A program made the position numbers and the translations under genes. The notes below the pieces were generated by a model. That model was not told the DNA's origin. It searched no databases and saw only the letters and a program-made list of their open reading frames with translations. Positions 1 to 8,277 of a DNA stretch of 64,000 nucleotides are shown here, piece by piece. The DNA is from Domibacillus tundrae (GTDB taxonomy: Bacteria; Bacillota; Bacilli; Bacillales; Domibacillaceae): positions 186,001 to 250,000 of the forward strand of contig NZ_LAJA01000001.1 of the NCBI RefSeq assembly GCF_000970675.1, written 5' to 3'. Within the stretch, counting starts at the first letter, position 1. Each line of letters begins with the position of its first letter.

Positions 1-33
1 ATTAAAATCATCTGTATTCGCCGAAAGACAAGC

Positions 34-91
34 TCCTAACTGAGTTAGTGAGCATAGTTTGTAAAGAGGTTCTGTGTATGGCACACAGAAC
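34..91. promoter_or_regulatory. Inverted repeats upstream of the small heat-shock gene
   Basis: A perfect 9-bp inverted repeat, GTTCTGTGT / ACACAGAAC with a 5-bp spacer, occupies 69-91, some 30 bases before the start codon of the Hsp20 gene. A shorter one, CTAAC-TGA-GTTAG, lies at about 35-47. Either could be an operator or a 5'-UTR hairpin. I do not see a CIRCE element (TTAGCACTC-N9-GAGTGCTAA), so HrcA control is not supported. Confidence 0.4.
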
Positions 92-123
92 TATCATATA
101 AATCAGGAGAGGAGAGATAAACA

Positions 124-567
124 ATGGATTCTGATAAAAATAACTTGCCAAGCCTGTTTCAAAACTCTTTTTCAAACTTTATAAAATCGTTTGATTCTTT
201 TTTCGAGGAATCATTTAGACATTATGAGGATTTCTTCAACCAGTCGTTTGCTGTTACCTCCTATGAAACAGGTTCAGACATGGTCATTGAAGCAGAACTT
301 TTAGGGTGCAGGCGAGACCAGATTCAGATAAAAATTCTGCCAAATGGTCAATTAAAGATCAGTGTGGAAAATGCCAATTCAACAGAAGAAGAAACGAAGG
401 AGGGTGTCGTTTTCCTTAAAAATCAATCATTGCAACAATACGAGAGAATCATAACATTGCCTTATTCCATCTCAGATGAGACGGCAAAAGCGTCATTTAA
501 AGATGGGGTCTTAAGAATTATTATGTCGAAAGGAAAACAAACAGAAAAAACCATTGAAATTGAATAA
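124..567 (+). CDS. Small heat-shock protein (Hsp20 / alpha-crystallin family)
   Basis: A 147-residue protein of typical Hsp20 size. The N-terminal ~45 residues are rich in Phe and acidic residues (FQNSFSNF..SFDSFFEESF), as is usual for the variable arm. The alpha-crystallin domain follows at about 47-140, with the strand pattern DMVIEAELLG, INGxLKI-like GQLKISVEN and a closing FKDGVLRIIMSK that resembles the family's (F)xxGVLxIxxPK motif. The family acts as ATP-independent holdases that keep unfolding proteins soluble in the cytoplasm. The start is supported by GGAGAGGAG just upstream. The gene is monocistronic and ends at a strong terminator. The function is sure at family level, but the particular clients and regulator are unknown. 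Confidence 0.92.
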   Translation: MDSDKNNLPSLFQNSFSNFIKSFDSFFEESFRHYEDFFNQSFAVTSYETGSDMVIEAELLGCRRDQIQIKILPNGQLKISVENANSTEEETKEGVVFLKNQSLQQYERIITLPYSISDETAKASFKDGVLRIIMSKGKQTEKTIEIE

Positions 568-652
568 TTTATAGTATGGTTAGAAAGCAGAAACAGGACG
601 AGTTAAACGTTAAGAAGCTCGCATATGATTCCATGCCGGCTTAATAAATAGA

Positions 653-684
653 AGCAGCCCCACAAATGTGTGGGGCTGCTTCTT
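653..684 (+). terminator. Rho-independent terminator after hsp20
   Basis: The arms AGCAGCCCCACA and TGTGGGGCTGCT form a perfect 12-bp stem with a 4-base loop, followed by TCTT. It ends the hsp20 transcript and could also act on the convergent MMPL gene. Confidence 0.8.
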
Positions 685-685
685 C

Positions 686-817
686 GGGCCCGCATGATGC
701 GGGTCATAAAGGCATTGCGACAAGATGTTACGATTTTAGCCTTTGCTCCTTGGGCCCGCATGATGCGGGTCACGAAGGCGTTGCGACAGGATGTCGCGAT
801 TTTAGCCTTTGCTCCTT
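686..817. repeat. Two tandem 66-bp repeat units (686-751, 752-817)
   Basis: Both units begin GGGCCCGCATGATGCGGGTCA and end with GATTTTAGCCTTTGCTCCTT, with a few substitutions between them (for example CATAAAGGCATT against CACGAAGGCGTT). Each holds two potential hairpins: CCCGC-atgat-GCGGG, and GCGACA...TGTCGC, which is perfect only in the second unit. The second unit overlaps the last codons and stop of the convergent MMPL gene. Confidence 0.8.
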
Positions 818-2949
818 ACATTATGTCGTCTGAACGGCATCCACCAGTTCGCGGAACCGAGCAGTTTCATTAAGCTTGGCACAAGAAGGAGCCGGACGAT
901 GGTCGCATCAATCGCAATCGCGACGGCAATGCCAATTCCAATTTGCTTGACCGGGACAACACCGGTAAATGCAAAAGCACCGGTAATCACGATCATAATG
1001 AGTGCGGCAGACGTAATAATCTTGCTCGTGCTCGCCAGCCCTTCTACTGTCGCATATGTGTTGTCGTGTGTTTCCAAGTAATACTCGCGAATGCGGGAAA
1101 TGAGAAATACTTCATAATCCATGCTTAGGCCGAAAACAAGACTAAACACTAAAACTGGCAAAATAAGTGAAATATCAGCCGGGTCCATTCCGAAGTGGCC
1201 GCCCTGGAACAGCCAGACGAGAATGCCGAATGTGGCGGCAAGGCTGATAACGTTCATTAAAATCGCTTTAAGCGGAATAATGATCGAACGGAACGCAATC
1301 ATTAAAATAAAAAATGTTGAAATTAAAATGACCGACAAAACCGGAATCACTTTATTAAAAATTTCATCGTACAGCTCCTGGTTAAACTTCGGCTGTCCGC
1401 CAAACATGATGTCCGCCGGCCAGTCGTCCGCGCTCCAGTTACGAACGATCGTCTGCGCCGTATCAGAATCCGCCTCCACATCAAGTGAGATAGGGATGAG
1501 CAGCTTGTCTTCTTTTATAAAACCATCAATGGCCGGCTGAAGCTGGGCGGCTGCCTGTGGGTTTTGGAGAACAGCAGCAAGCTGAACCGGATCGGTTTGG
1601 CCGCTAATGGAAAATAACGTTTCTGCTCCACTAACAGCTTCTTCTCGTTCGAATTCATCCTGTAAATTCTTCATCACAGCAAGCCCGTCTTCACTGAGCC
1701 AGCCATCTTCTCTTTCCGCTGCAGCATATACTGTTGACGCGGCATCCTGCATAAATTCCCGCTCAATTTTGTCGTAGGCTGTCCGTGACTCAAACGTTTT
1801 TGGCAAAGAGTCTGCCGCCGGAATGGCAAGATTCATCTTTTGTACCGGAACGATGCCAGCGCCGAGAATGAGTAGCGCAAGCAAGGCAATCAGTATCGGC
1901 CGCTTCATGACAAAGCCGGCAAAAGTGCGCCATCGATTGGACGTATCGGGATTCGGACGGACAATCTGCCATTTATTTATGCGGTCGCCGAGTAGCTTCA
2001 GCATGGCCGGCAAAAGTGTCATGGAGGCGATCACTGCAATGGCAATAGCTATCATTCCGCCGATCGCCACATTTTTGAAAATATCAATATCGATTAACAT
2101 CACCGAGCCGAGCCCGATAAACACACACAGCGCGGAAAACAAAATCGAGTGGCCGGCTTTAGACTGTGTGATCTGAAGTGCCTCATCAATCGTCCGTCCG
2201 TTCGCGCGTTCTTCTTTATAGCGATTAATAAATAGAAGCGAAAAGTCAATTGACAGCGCCAGCCCAAGCATCGGCACAATGTTTAAAATAAATATCGCCA
2301 GGTCCACGGAGTCGGCAATGAACGATAAAATGCCGAAGCCGGTCACAATTGTGACACCGCCAATAATGAGCGGCAAAATCGATGCAACAACGGTTCCTAA
2401 CGCAAGCAAAAGCACAATAAGCGCCACCGGCAGACCAATCAGCTCTGCCCGTTTTAAGTCGTCCTGGCTTGCCTTGTTAATATCTTTTGAGATGACCGGC
2501 CCGCCTGTTAACGAAATGCCATCTTCTTTTTTAATAATCGACCGGACATCGTCAATAACAGGGTCCATTGCAATAAATTCGTCGTCGAAGTGAACAGCTG
2601 CATACGCGATATCGTCTTTCAGCCACTCTTTTTTAACAAGCGGCGAGTCCACCGTGGAAGGAGAAACATCGTCGTCAATCTCGGTTAACACCGATTCGAT
2701 TTTTGACTGAAAAGCATCTGCTGACTCGCTTTCGCTTTTTTCAAACAAAACGAGCAGTGTATGCTCCGGAAAATCGAATGTGTCATGCAATTTCTGCTGA
2801 ACAGTTTCATAGTCGCCATCTGTCCGGAATCCATCACCTTCAAGCTTAGAAGGAAGCTTTGCGGCAAAAAAGCCGAAGACAACAGCAGCGATCAGCCAAA
2901 GAACGAGTATGATTTTCCAAAATTGAATAAAAAGTGGTTGATTGTTCAC
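802..2949 (-). CDS. MMPL/RND-family membrane exporter
   Basis: A 715-residue member of the MMPL (YdfJ/YdgH-like) branch of the RND superfamily, which are proton-driven exporters of lipids, drugs or other hydrophobic compounds. There is an N-terminal membrane segment at ~11-30, then an extracytoplasmic domain. The first five-helix bundle follows at ~165-320 and includes the SIDFSLLFINRYKEE region, where Asp in the helix is typical of proton coupling. A second extracytoplasmic domain and a second bundle follow at ~545-700, containing the matching SMDYEVFLISRIREYY. This duplicated layout and length are normal for the family. The start is GTG at 2949, chosen because AAGGAG sits 8 bases upstream. 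The last residues (RRHNVRSKG) are encoded partly inside a 66-bp tandem repeat, so the C terminus may have been altered by it. The substrate is unknown. Confidence 0.9.
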   Translation of the reverse strand: MNNQPLFIQFWKIILVLWLIAAVVFGFFAAKLPSKLEGDGFRTDGDYETVQQKLHDTFDFPEHTLLVLFEKSESESADAFQSKIESVLTEIDDDVSPSTVDSPLVKKEWLKDDIAYAAVHFDDEFIAMDPVIDDVRSIIKKEDGISLTGGPVISKDINKASQDDLKRAELIGLPVALIVLLLALGTVVASILPLIIGGVTIVTGFGILSFIADSVDLAIFILNIVPMLGLALSIDFSLLFINRYKEERANGRTIDEALQITQSKAGHSILFSALCVFIGLGSVMLIDIDIFKNVAIGGMIAIAIAVIASMTLLPAMLKLLGDRINKWQIVRPNPDTSNRWRTFAGFVMKRPILIALLALLILGAGIVPVQKMNLAIPAADSLPKTFESRTAYDKIEREFMQDAASTVYAAAEREDGWLSEDGLAVMKNLQDEFEREEAVSGAETLFSISGQTDPVQLAAVLQNPQAAAQLQPAIDGFIKEDKLLIPISLDVEADSDTAQTIVRNWSADDWPADIMFGGQPKFNQELYDEIFNKVIPVLSVILISTFFILMIAFRSIIIPLKAILMNVISLAATFGILVWLFQGGHFGMDPADISLILPVLVFSLVFGLSMDYEVFLISRIREYYLETHDNTYATVEGLASTSKIITSAALIMIVITGAFAFTGVVPVKQIGIGIAVAIAIDATIVRLLLVPSLMKLLGSANWWMPFRRHNVRSKG

Positions 2950-3018
2950 GATAATAACTCCTTTTTTTCTCTATATTTCTATCATAAAGGAAAAACAGCG
3001 CTACTGGAAAATAATTAA

Positions 3019-3603
3019 ACTATATAAATTGAGCGAAGATTTTTACTTTAGAAAACAGGGACTGTTTAGGCTGGTGTGTTTCGTATAGGTGCAAGGATGA
3101 TCACCGATTTGTTTTGGAATCCATCCTGCTCAACAATCCCTTATGTGCCCAAGTATGAGTCGGTCTTGTGGAGGTTTTTGAACAGGGGCCGATAGGTGAA
3201 GCCGGCGGACTTCGCGTTCCAAAGGCAGTGCGGCAGCTTCCCCGGCTGCGCCTGCGGGATCTGCCGATTCACTGTACGTCCCGCAGGAGTCTTCGTCCGG
3301 CCCGCTTCACCAAGTGTTTTGAGAAAAGCGGTGAGTGTTCAAGCTAGTGCGCTTTGCTCTTTAAATGGATGATCGCTTCGTTTTAAATCGAAGCCTGCAA
3401 GCCTCCTTTTCTTCTTTATCCTTACTTGTCAAAAAGCAGAGGCGGCGGGTGTGCGGCGCAGACTCCAGTGGGACTAGCGGGCCAGATGAGATCCGTACAG
3501 CCGCAGAGCGGCGGAAACGAGTTCAGCGCCTGCCTCATGGTGCGCGAAGCCGTGCACCCGCCACCATTTCGGCTCCTGTCAAAAGCAGTTCAACTTATAT
3601 AGG
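3019..3603. repeat. MITE-like non-coding element, copy 1 (~585 bp)
   Basis: It is bounded by ACTATATAAATTGA (3019-3032) and TCAACTTATATAG (3590-3602), which are imperfect terminal inverted repeats. The interior matches, in the opposite orientation, the sequence at 38602-39252 over nearly its full length, for example GATCACCGATTTGTTTTGG, GATTCACTGTACGTCCCGCAG and CATTTCGGCTC at corresponding places. It is GC-rich with several internal palindromes. No credible ORF lies in it, and no transposase is present. This is the only content of the 737-base gap before the haem monooxygenase apart from that gene's promoter. Confidence 0.75.
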
Positions 3604-3611
3604 AAAAGATA

Positions 3612-3663
3612 TTGACATTGAAAATCATTATCAATATAATGAAAATTATGAAAATCATTCTCA
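3612..3663 (+). promoter_or_regulatory. Sigma-A promoter with two Fur boxes
   Basis: TTGACA (3612-3617), a 17-bp spacer and TATAAT (3635-3640) form a consensus promoter. TGAAAATCATTATCA at 3619-3633 matches the Fur 7-1-7 box TGATAATNATTATCA at all but one specified base and lies in the spacer. A second copy, TGAAAATCATTCTCA, follows at 3649-3663 with two mismatches. Iron-replete Fur would block this promoter. The -35 lies only ~10 bases from the end of the MITE-like element. Confidence 0.85.
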
Positions 3664-3686
3664 TTTAAGAAGAAAGGAGAAAGAAA

Positions 3687-3998
3687 ATGTTTATTGAAAT
3701 GAAAACGATCATCGTGCAGCCTGGTACAGCTCATCTTATCGTGGAAAACTTTCAAGGGAAAAATGCAATGGCCGATATGGATGGCTTTATCGATAAACGC
3801 ATTCTTGTTCGGTCACGCAACAAAGAAGAAGAAAAAGTGATTGTGACGATTCGCTGGGATTCTGAAGAAGCGTATAAAGGCTGGAAAAAAAGCCCGATTC
3901 ACATTACGGGGCATCGTGAAAAACGTGAAAAGCCGCCATACGTGATCGATTCCATGAGCGAAACGTTCACAGAAGTGTCATCCGTAACGCCTGTTTAA
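3687..3998 (+). CDS. Haem-degrading monooxygenase, IsdG/HmoA-like (ABM domain)
   Basis: A 103-residue single antibiotic-biosynthesis-monooxygenase (ABM) domain. The segment TIRWDSEEAYKGWKKSP followed by HITGHR matches the IsdG/HmoA pattern in which a Trp and the haem-ligating His are required. The N-terminal Asn of the IsdG catalytic triad is not obvious in the first strand (MFIEMKTIIVQPG), so activity is less sure than membership. Family members cleave haem in the cytoplasm and release iron. The start is supported by AAAGGAG. The two Fur boxes at its promoter and the adjoining siderophore importer agree with an iron-acquisition role. Confidence 0.8.
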   Translation: MFIEMKTIIVQPGTAHLIVENFQGKNAMADMDGFIDKRILVRSRNKEEEKVIVTIRWDSEEAYKGWKKSPIHITGHREKREKPPYVIDSMSETFTEVSSVTPV

Positions 3999-4070
3999 CC
4001 GGACATGTACTTGCGCCGACAAGCTCTTTCCTTTAAAATGAAATGGAAAAGCTGTCGGAGGAGAATAGTG

Positions 4071-4499
4071 ATGTATAAGCTAGATGACTCACTTGGGTAT
4101 AAGCTGTTTCAAAGTTCGCGGCTCATGACCAACAGGCTGAACCAGTATTTCCGATTAAAAGGCTATCCGATTACACATGAACAATGGCAAGTGTTAAGCC
4201 GTCTATTTGACAAAGACGGACAAACACAGCAGTCGCTCGCTGCGCTAAATGAACGGGATGAACCGAGCGTATCACGCCTCGTCGCCAATATGGAACGAAG
4301 CGGGCTCATTGAAAGGCGTTCACACCCGACAGATAAACGGATTAATCTTGTATTTTTATCGGAAGAAAGCAAAAGGCTAAAGAAAGAATACACCGCAGTT
4401 GCTGAGCAGACGATTCAAGATGCGTCTTTTGGCATTGACCCGGATGCATTTGCAGAATGCCTGTGGACATTGGATCAAATCCGTCGCAATTTGGCGTAA
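4071..4499 (+). CDS. MarR-family transcriptional regulator
   Basis: A 142-residue protein starting at ATG 4071, chosen because GGAGGAG lies just upstream; longer in-frame starts lack such a site. Residues ~30-105 form the winged helix-turn-helix: ITHEQWQVLSRL, then the helix QQSLAALNERDEPSVSRLVANMERSGLIERR and the wing SHPTDKRINLVFLSEE (positions ~55-105). MarR proteins bind short palindromes as dimers and release on ligand or oxidation. It sits between the haem monooxygenase and the siderophore importer and probably shares the Fur-controlled transcript, but its ligand and targets cannot be told from the sequence. Confidence 0.88.
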   Translation: MYKLDDSLGYKLFQSSRLMTNRLNQYFRLKGYPITHEQWQVLSRLFDKDGQTQQSLAALNERDEPSVSRLVANMERSGLIERRSHPTDKRINLVFLSEESKRLKKEYTAVAEQTIQDASFGIDPDAFAECLWTLDQIRRNLA

Positions 4500-4546
4500 A
4501 AAAGCGTGCCGGTTCTTAATCGGCATTTATATTTTTCACTTCAATT

Positions 4547-4565
4547 GAGAATGAGTCTCTCTATC
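4547..4565 (+). promoter_or_regulatory. Putative Fur box before the siderophore importer operon
   Basis: GAGAATGAGTCTCTCTATC matches 14 of 19 positions of the classical Fur consensus GATAATGATTATCATTATC. It lies 40 bases before the chosen start of yclN. Its presence upstream argues against the longer in-frame start at 4506, which would place it inside the gene. Confidence 0.6.
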
Positions 4566-4604
4566 ATCATTTGCATGACAGCAATACAAAGGTTAGGACA
4601 AATT

Positions 4605-5555
4605 ATGAAAAAACGTTACTTAGTTCTATTGCTTATTGTGTTATCTTTTACATCGTTATTTGTCGGCGTGACAAGTATTTCGCCGATTGATCTATTCCGG
4701 TTTGATGATCATCAGACGCAAATCTTCTGGCAAAGCAGGGTGCCGCGGCTGATCAGTATTTTAATCGCGGGTGTGACACTGAGCATCAGCGGGTTTATTA
4801 TGCAGCAGTTAAGCCGTAATAAATTCGTTTCTCCAACAACTGCAGGGACGATGGATTCGGCCCGGTTCGGGATTTTGATCGCGCTCATTGTGTTTACCTC
4901 CGCCAGCCCATTTGAAAAAATGGTCGTTGCGTTTATTTTCTCGCTTGCGGGCACTTTTTTGTTCATGAAAATCCTCGACCGGATTAAAATGAAAGATCCG
5001 ATTTTTATTCCGCTTGTTGGGCTCATGTTCGGGAATATTATCAGCTCAATTACGACGTTTTTTGCATACAAGCATGACTTGATTCAAAATATGTCGGCCT
5101 GGCTTCAAGGGGATTTCTCCATGATTACGGCGGGCCGCTATGAAATGCTTTATATCAGCATTCCGCTCGTTGTGATTGCGTACATATTTGCTGACCGGTT
5201 TACGATTGCCGGCCTCGGCGAAGATTTTGCAAAGAACCTTGGCTTGAATTATAAACAGGCTGTAAATATTGGTTTGATTATTGTTGCATTGTCCACGACG
5301 CTCGTTGTGTTGACAGTTGGGCTTATTCCGTTTCTTGGTCTCGTTGTTCCGAATATTGTGTCGATTTACCGGGGCGACAATTTAAAAAACAGCTTGTATG
5401 ATACGGCGTTGCTCGGTGCAGTATTCATTTTATTTTGCGACATTCTCGGCCGAATCATCATTTTCCCTTATGAAATTCCGATTGGCTTGACCGTCGGCGT
5501 CATTGGGAGCGGGATTTTTATTTACTTGCTGATGAGGAGACGGGATTATGCGTGA
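4605..5555 (+). CDS. yclN: Siderophore (petrobactin-type) ABC permease YclN
   Basis: A 316-residue FecCD-family permease with about nine or ten hydrophobic helices. It carries the family's conserved glycine-rich segment QDLAG-like AGLGEDFAKNLGLNY and GLIPFLGLVVPNIV. The start at ATG 4605 (MKKRYLVLLL) is preferred to 4506 because the protein then begins at its first membrane helix and the Fur box stays outside. Together with the next three genes it forms a complete importer in the order of B. subtilis yclNOPQ, which takes up Fe(III)-petrobactin and catechol precursors. It overlaps the next gene by 8 bases. The assignment rests on gene order and sequence resemblance; the exact siderophore is inferred. 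Confidence 0.87.
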   Translation: MKKRYLVLLLIVLSFTSLFVGVTSISPIDLFRFDDHQTQIFWQSRVPRLISILIAGVTLSISGFIMQQLSRNKFVSPTTAGTMDSARFGILIALIVFTSASPFEKMVVAFIFSLAGTFLFMKILDRIKMKDPIFIPLVGLMFGNIISSITTFFAYKHDLIQNMSAWLQGDFSMITAGRYEMLYISIPLVVIAYIFADRFTIAGLGEDFAKNLGLNYKQAVNIGLIIVALSTTLVVLTVGLIPFLGLVVPNIVSIYRGDNLKNSLYDTALLGAVFILFCDILGRIIIFPYEIPIGLTVGVIGSGIFIYLLMRRRDYA

Positions 5556-6495
5556 AAAAAGCAAATTTATACTGTTAATCGTTCTGGCGGCCGCATCGAT
5601 TGCCGGCTATATGTTTATTGAACTTGGACCGAATTGGGATTACGCGCTGCCGAGACGTGCGGAAAAAATTGCGGCGATTGTTTTAACAGGAACGGTCATT
5701 GCGATTGCGACATTATTGTTTCAAACGGTCACCAACAACCGGATTTTGACCCCGAGTATTATCGGACTTGATTCGCTTTATATGCTTGTGCAGACGACGC
5801 TTGTTTTTTTCCTCGGCTCAACCAGCCTGACGGTGATGAACAAGCAGGTGAACTTTGCCATTTCAATTGGCTTTATGGTTGTGTTTGCGCTTATTTTGTA
5901 CCGGTTCTTGTTTCGCCGGGAAGGGCAGAACATTTACTTTTTATTATTGCTTGGGTTAATTTTCGGTACCTTTTTCGGCAGTTTTACATCGTTTATGCAG
6001 GTGCTGATCGATCCGAACGAATTTCAAATTATTCAAGACCGGATGTTCGCAAGCTTTAATAACATCCAAACGGAAGTCCTTGTGATGGCAGCCGTTATTA
6101 CGGCGGCGGTGCTGCTTTATTTAACGAAATTCGTGAAATATTTGGACGTCTTGTCACTTGGAAAAGAAACAGCCATCAACCTTGGTGTCGACTATGATTA
6201 CACTGTGAAGCGGCTGCTCGTTATTGTGGCAATTCTCATCTCGGTTGCGACAGCTCTTGTTGGCCCTATTACGTTTCTTGGACTTCTTGTTGTAAACGTT
6301 GCATATGAAATGTTTAAAACGTATAAACATTCCGTGTTAATTTTCGCTTCAGTGCTTGTGTCAATCGTGGCGCTGACAGCCGGGCAAGTGCTTGTTGAAC
6401 ATGTCTTTACATTTTCGACACAGCTCAGCGTGATCATTAACTTTGTCGGCGGTATTTACTTTATATACTTATTGTTAAGGGAGAGTAAAACATAA
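5548..6495 (+). CDS. yclO: Siderophore (petrobactin-type) ABC permease YclO
   Basis: A 315-residue FecCD-family permease and the partner of the preceding permease in the heterodimeric channel. The helices are clear. The conserved SLGKETAINLGVDY coupling segment (residues ~190-205) and GPITFLGLLVVNVAYEM follow the family pattern. The start overlaps the end of yclN (ATGCGTGA), and its stop overlaps the ATG of yclP, so translation of the operon is coupled. Very tight packing implies equal amounts of the channel subunits and the ATPase. Confidence 0.87.
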   Translation: MREKSKFILLIVLAAASIAGYMFIELGPNWDYALPRRAEKIAAIVLTGTVIAIATLLFQTVTNNRILTPSIIGLDSLYMLVQTTLVFFLGSTSLTVMNKQVNFAISIGFMVVFALILYRFLFRREGQNIYFLLLLGLIFGTFFGSFTSFMQVLIDPNEFQIIQDRMFASFNNIQTEVLVMAAVITAAVLLYLTKFVKYLDVLSLGKETAINLGVDYDYTVKRLLVIVAILISVATALVGPITFLGLLVVNVAYEMFKTYKHSVLIFASVLVSIVALTAGQVLVEHVFTFSTQLSVIINFVGGIYFIYLLLRESKT

Positions 6496-7253
6496 TGGTA
6501 GAAGTGCAATCGATCTCGAAATCATACGGATTAAAAGCAGTTGTCGATGATGTCTCAGTGAATATTCAAAAAGGCAAAATCACGTCTTTTATCGGTCCAA
6601 ACGGTGCCGGGAAAAGTACACTTCTGTCCATTATCAGCCGGTTGATGAGCGCTGATACAGGAGAAGTATTAATTGACGGCCAAAAAGTAAATGAAACGAA
6701 AAACCGGGATTTGGCGAAAAAAATCGCAATCCTCAAGCAGTCGAATCATTTAAGCCTGCGTTTGTCGGTTCGGGATCTTGTTTCATTTGGCCGGTTTCCT
6801 TATTCGCAGGGAAAGCTGACGAAAGAAGACCATGTCTACATCGATGAAGCGATTCGCTACATGGAGCTTGAAGATATGCAGGACCGGTATTTAGATCAGC
6901 TGTCCGGCGGCCAAAAGCAGCGTGCGTTTATCGCGATGACGATTGCGCAGGATACGGAATACATCTTACTCGATGAGCCGCTCAATAATTTGGATATGAA
7001 GCATTCGGTTCAAATTATGAAAGTGCTGCGCAGACTGGCTGACGACCTTGGCAAAACGATACTGATCGTGATTCATGACATTAACTTTGCTTCTGTTTAT
7101 TCGGATTATATCGTTGCGTTAAAAGACGGGAAAATTGAAGCACAAGGAACGGTTAATGAAATCATTACAAGCTTGACGTTAAAGCAAGTATATGGGATGG
7201 ATATGTCGATACAAGAAATTAACAATCAAAAAATATGCGTGTATTTCAGCTAA
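6495..7253 (+). CDS. yclP: Siderophore ABC transporter ATPase YclP
   Basis: A 252-residue FepC-type ATPase. Walker A is GPNGAGKST (~34-42), the signature is LSGGQKQR (~136), and Walker B is YILLDEPLNNLD (~156-167), with an H-loop His in IVIHDINFA. All catalytic motifs are intact. It powers the YclN/YclO channel at the inner face of the membrane. The start is the ATG sharing one base with the yclO stop, preceded by AGGGAG. Confidence 0.9.
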   Translation: MVEVQSISKSYGLKAVVDDVSVNIQKGKITSFIGPNGAGKSTLLSIISRLMSADTGEVLIDGQKVNETKNRDLAKKIAILKQSNHLSLRLSVRDLVSFGRFPYSQGKLTKEDHVYIDEAIRYMELEDMQDRYLDQLSGGQKQRAFIAMTIAQDTEYILLDEPLNNLDMKHSVQIMKVLRRLADDLGKTILIVIHDINFASVYSDYIVALKDGKIEAQGTVNEIITSLTLKQVYGMDMSIQEINNQKICVYFS

Positions 7254-7268
7254 TTAAAGGAGAAAACA

Positions 7269-8231
7269 ATGAAAAAATATTTATTATTTATTGTAATGGC
7301 TTTATTTGCAATGATCGCGGCGGCATGCGGATCATCAACGTCGAGTGAGGAAAATACAGCAGAACCAGCGGAAAAAAATGAAGCACCAACAGAAGTAACG
7401 GTTACACATGAGCTTGGTGAAGCAACCGTACCTGTAAATCCTGAAAAAGTCGTTGTATTTGATTTTGGTTCACTTGATACAATGGCAGAGCTTGGCGTTG
7501 AGCCAGTTGGTCTTCCGAAAGAAAACATTCCGGATTATTTATCCCAGTTTGAAGATGAGAAATATGAAAACACAGGAAGTTTAAAAGAGCCTGATTTTGA
7601 AAAAATTAATGAGCTGGCACCGGATTTAATCATCATTTCCAGCCGCCAAATGGATTTGTATGATCAGTTCGCTGAAATCGCCCCGACGGTTTATCTTGCA
7701 GTAGATGATGCAAATTACATGGAATCATTTAAGAAAAATGCCACAACCATTGGCCAGATTTTCGATAAAGAAGCAGAAGTAGAAGAAAAACTGGCAGCGA
7801 TTGATGAAAAAGTTGCCGCATTAAATGAAAAAGCGTCAACAATGGAAGGGAACGGACTTGTTATTTTGGCGAATGAAGGCAAAATTAGCGCATATGGTCC
7901 TGCTTCACGCTTCGGTATCATTCATGATGTATTCGGCGTGAAACCGGCAGATGAAAACATTGAAGTATCGACACACGGACAAAGCGTATCATTTGAATAC
8001 CTTGTTGAAACAGATCCAGACTATTTATTTGTTGTTGACCGCGGTGCTGTTGTAGTGGATGGAGAATCTTCTGTGAAGCAAGTAGTCGAAAACGATCTTG
8101 TCAAAGGCACAAAAGCAGTGAAAAATGACAATGTTATTTATCTTGATCCAAACGTTTGGTATCTGTCAGGCGGCGGATTGCAGTCTGTGCCGGCTCAAGC
8201 GGATGAAATTGAAAAAGCTATTGCTGAGTAA
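7269..8231 (+). CDS. yclQ: Siderophore-binding lipoprotein YclQ
   Basis: A 320-residue class III (BtuF/FhuD-type) binding protein. The N terminus MKKYLLFIVMALFAMIAAAC is a lipoprotein signal peptide ending in a lipobox Cys at ~20. An acidic, disordered linker follows, and then the two-lobed domain that begins VTVTHELGEATVPVNPEKVVVFD, the usual Peripla_BP_2 opening. It is anchored outside the membrane and delivers Fe(III)-siderophore to YclNO. AAAGGAG precedes the start 15 bases after yclP, and a terminator follows. Petrobactin as ligand is inferred from resemblance to B. subtilis YclQ and B. cereus FpuA/FatB proteins. Confidence 0.88.
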   Translation: MKKYLLFIVMALFAMIAAACGSSTSSEENTAEPAEKNEAPTEVTVTHELGEATVPVNPEKVVVFDFGSLDTMAELGVEPVGLPKENIPDYLSQFEDEKYENTGSLKEPDFEKINELAPDLIIISSRQMDLYDQFAEIAPTVYLAVDDANYMESFKKNATTIGQIFDKEAEVEEKLAAIDEKVAALNEKASTMEGNGLVILANEGKISAYGPASRFGIIHDVFGVKPADENIEVSTHGQSVSFEYLVETDPDYLFVVDRGAVVVDGESSVKQVVENDLVKGTKAVKNDNVIYLDPNVWYLSGGGLQSVPAQADEIEKAIAE

Positions 8232-8237
8232 AAAGGA

Positions 8238-8277
8238 AAAACAGGACCGATGCCTAAGCATCAGTCCTGTTTTTTTA
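8238..8277. terminator. Terminator after yclQ, overlapping the convergent kinase gene
   Basis: AAAACAGGAC-c-GATGC, loop CTAA, GCATC-a-GTCCTGTTTT followed by a T run. It lies between convergent genes and overlaps the last codons of the histidine kinase, so it may serve both strands. Confidence 0.8.

Noticed and set aside
34-91. CIRCE/HrcA operator before hsp20
   Set aside because: The inverted repeats present do not match TTAGCACTC-N9-GAGTGCTAA.
809-2882. Several open frames on the + strand and other frames inside the MMPL gene
   Set aside because: They lie wholly within a well-supported gene on the - strand and lack ribosome-binding sites and family motifs.
3170-3600. CRISPR array or tRNA-like structure in the palindrome-rich region
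   Set aside because: The palindromes are not regularly spaced, there are no spacers, and no cloverleaf can be drawn. The second inverted copy explains the region as a repeat element.
3365-3697. A 110-codon + strand frame before the haem monooxygenase
   Set aside because: It spans the MITE-like repeat, the Fur-controlled promoter and the start of the real gene, and its peptide has no recognisable pattern.
4506-4604. Longer N terminus for the YclN permease
   Set aside because: It would put the Fur box inside the gene and add a non-membrane leader; ATG 4605 begins at the first membrane helix.
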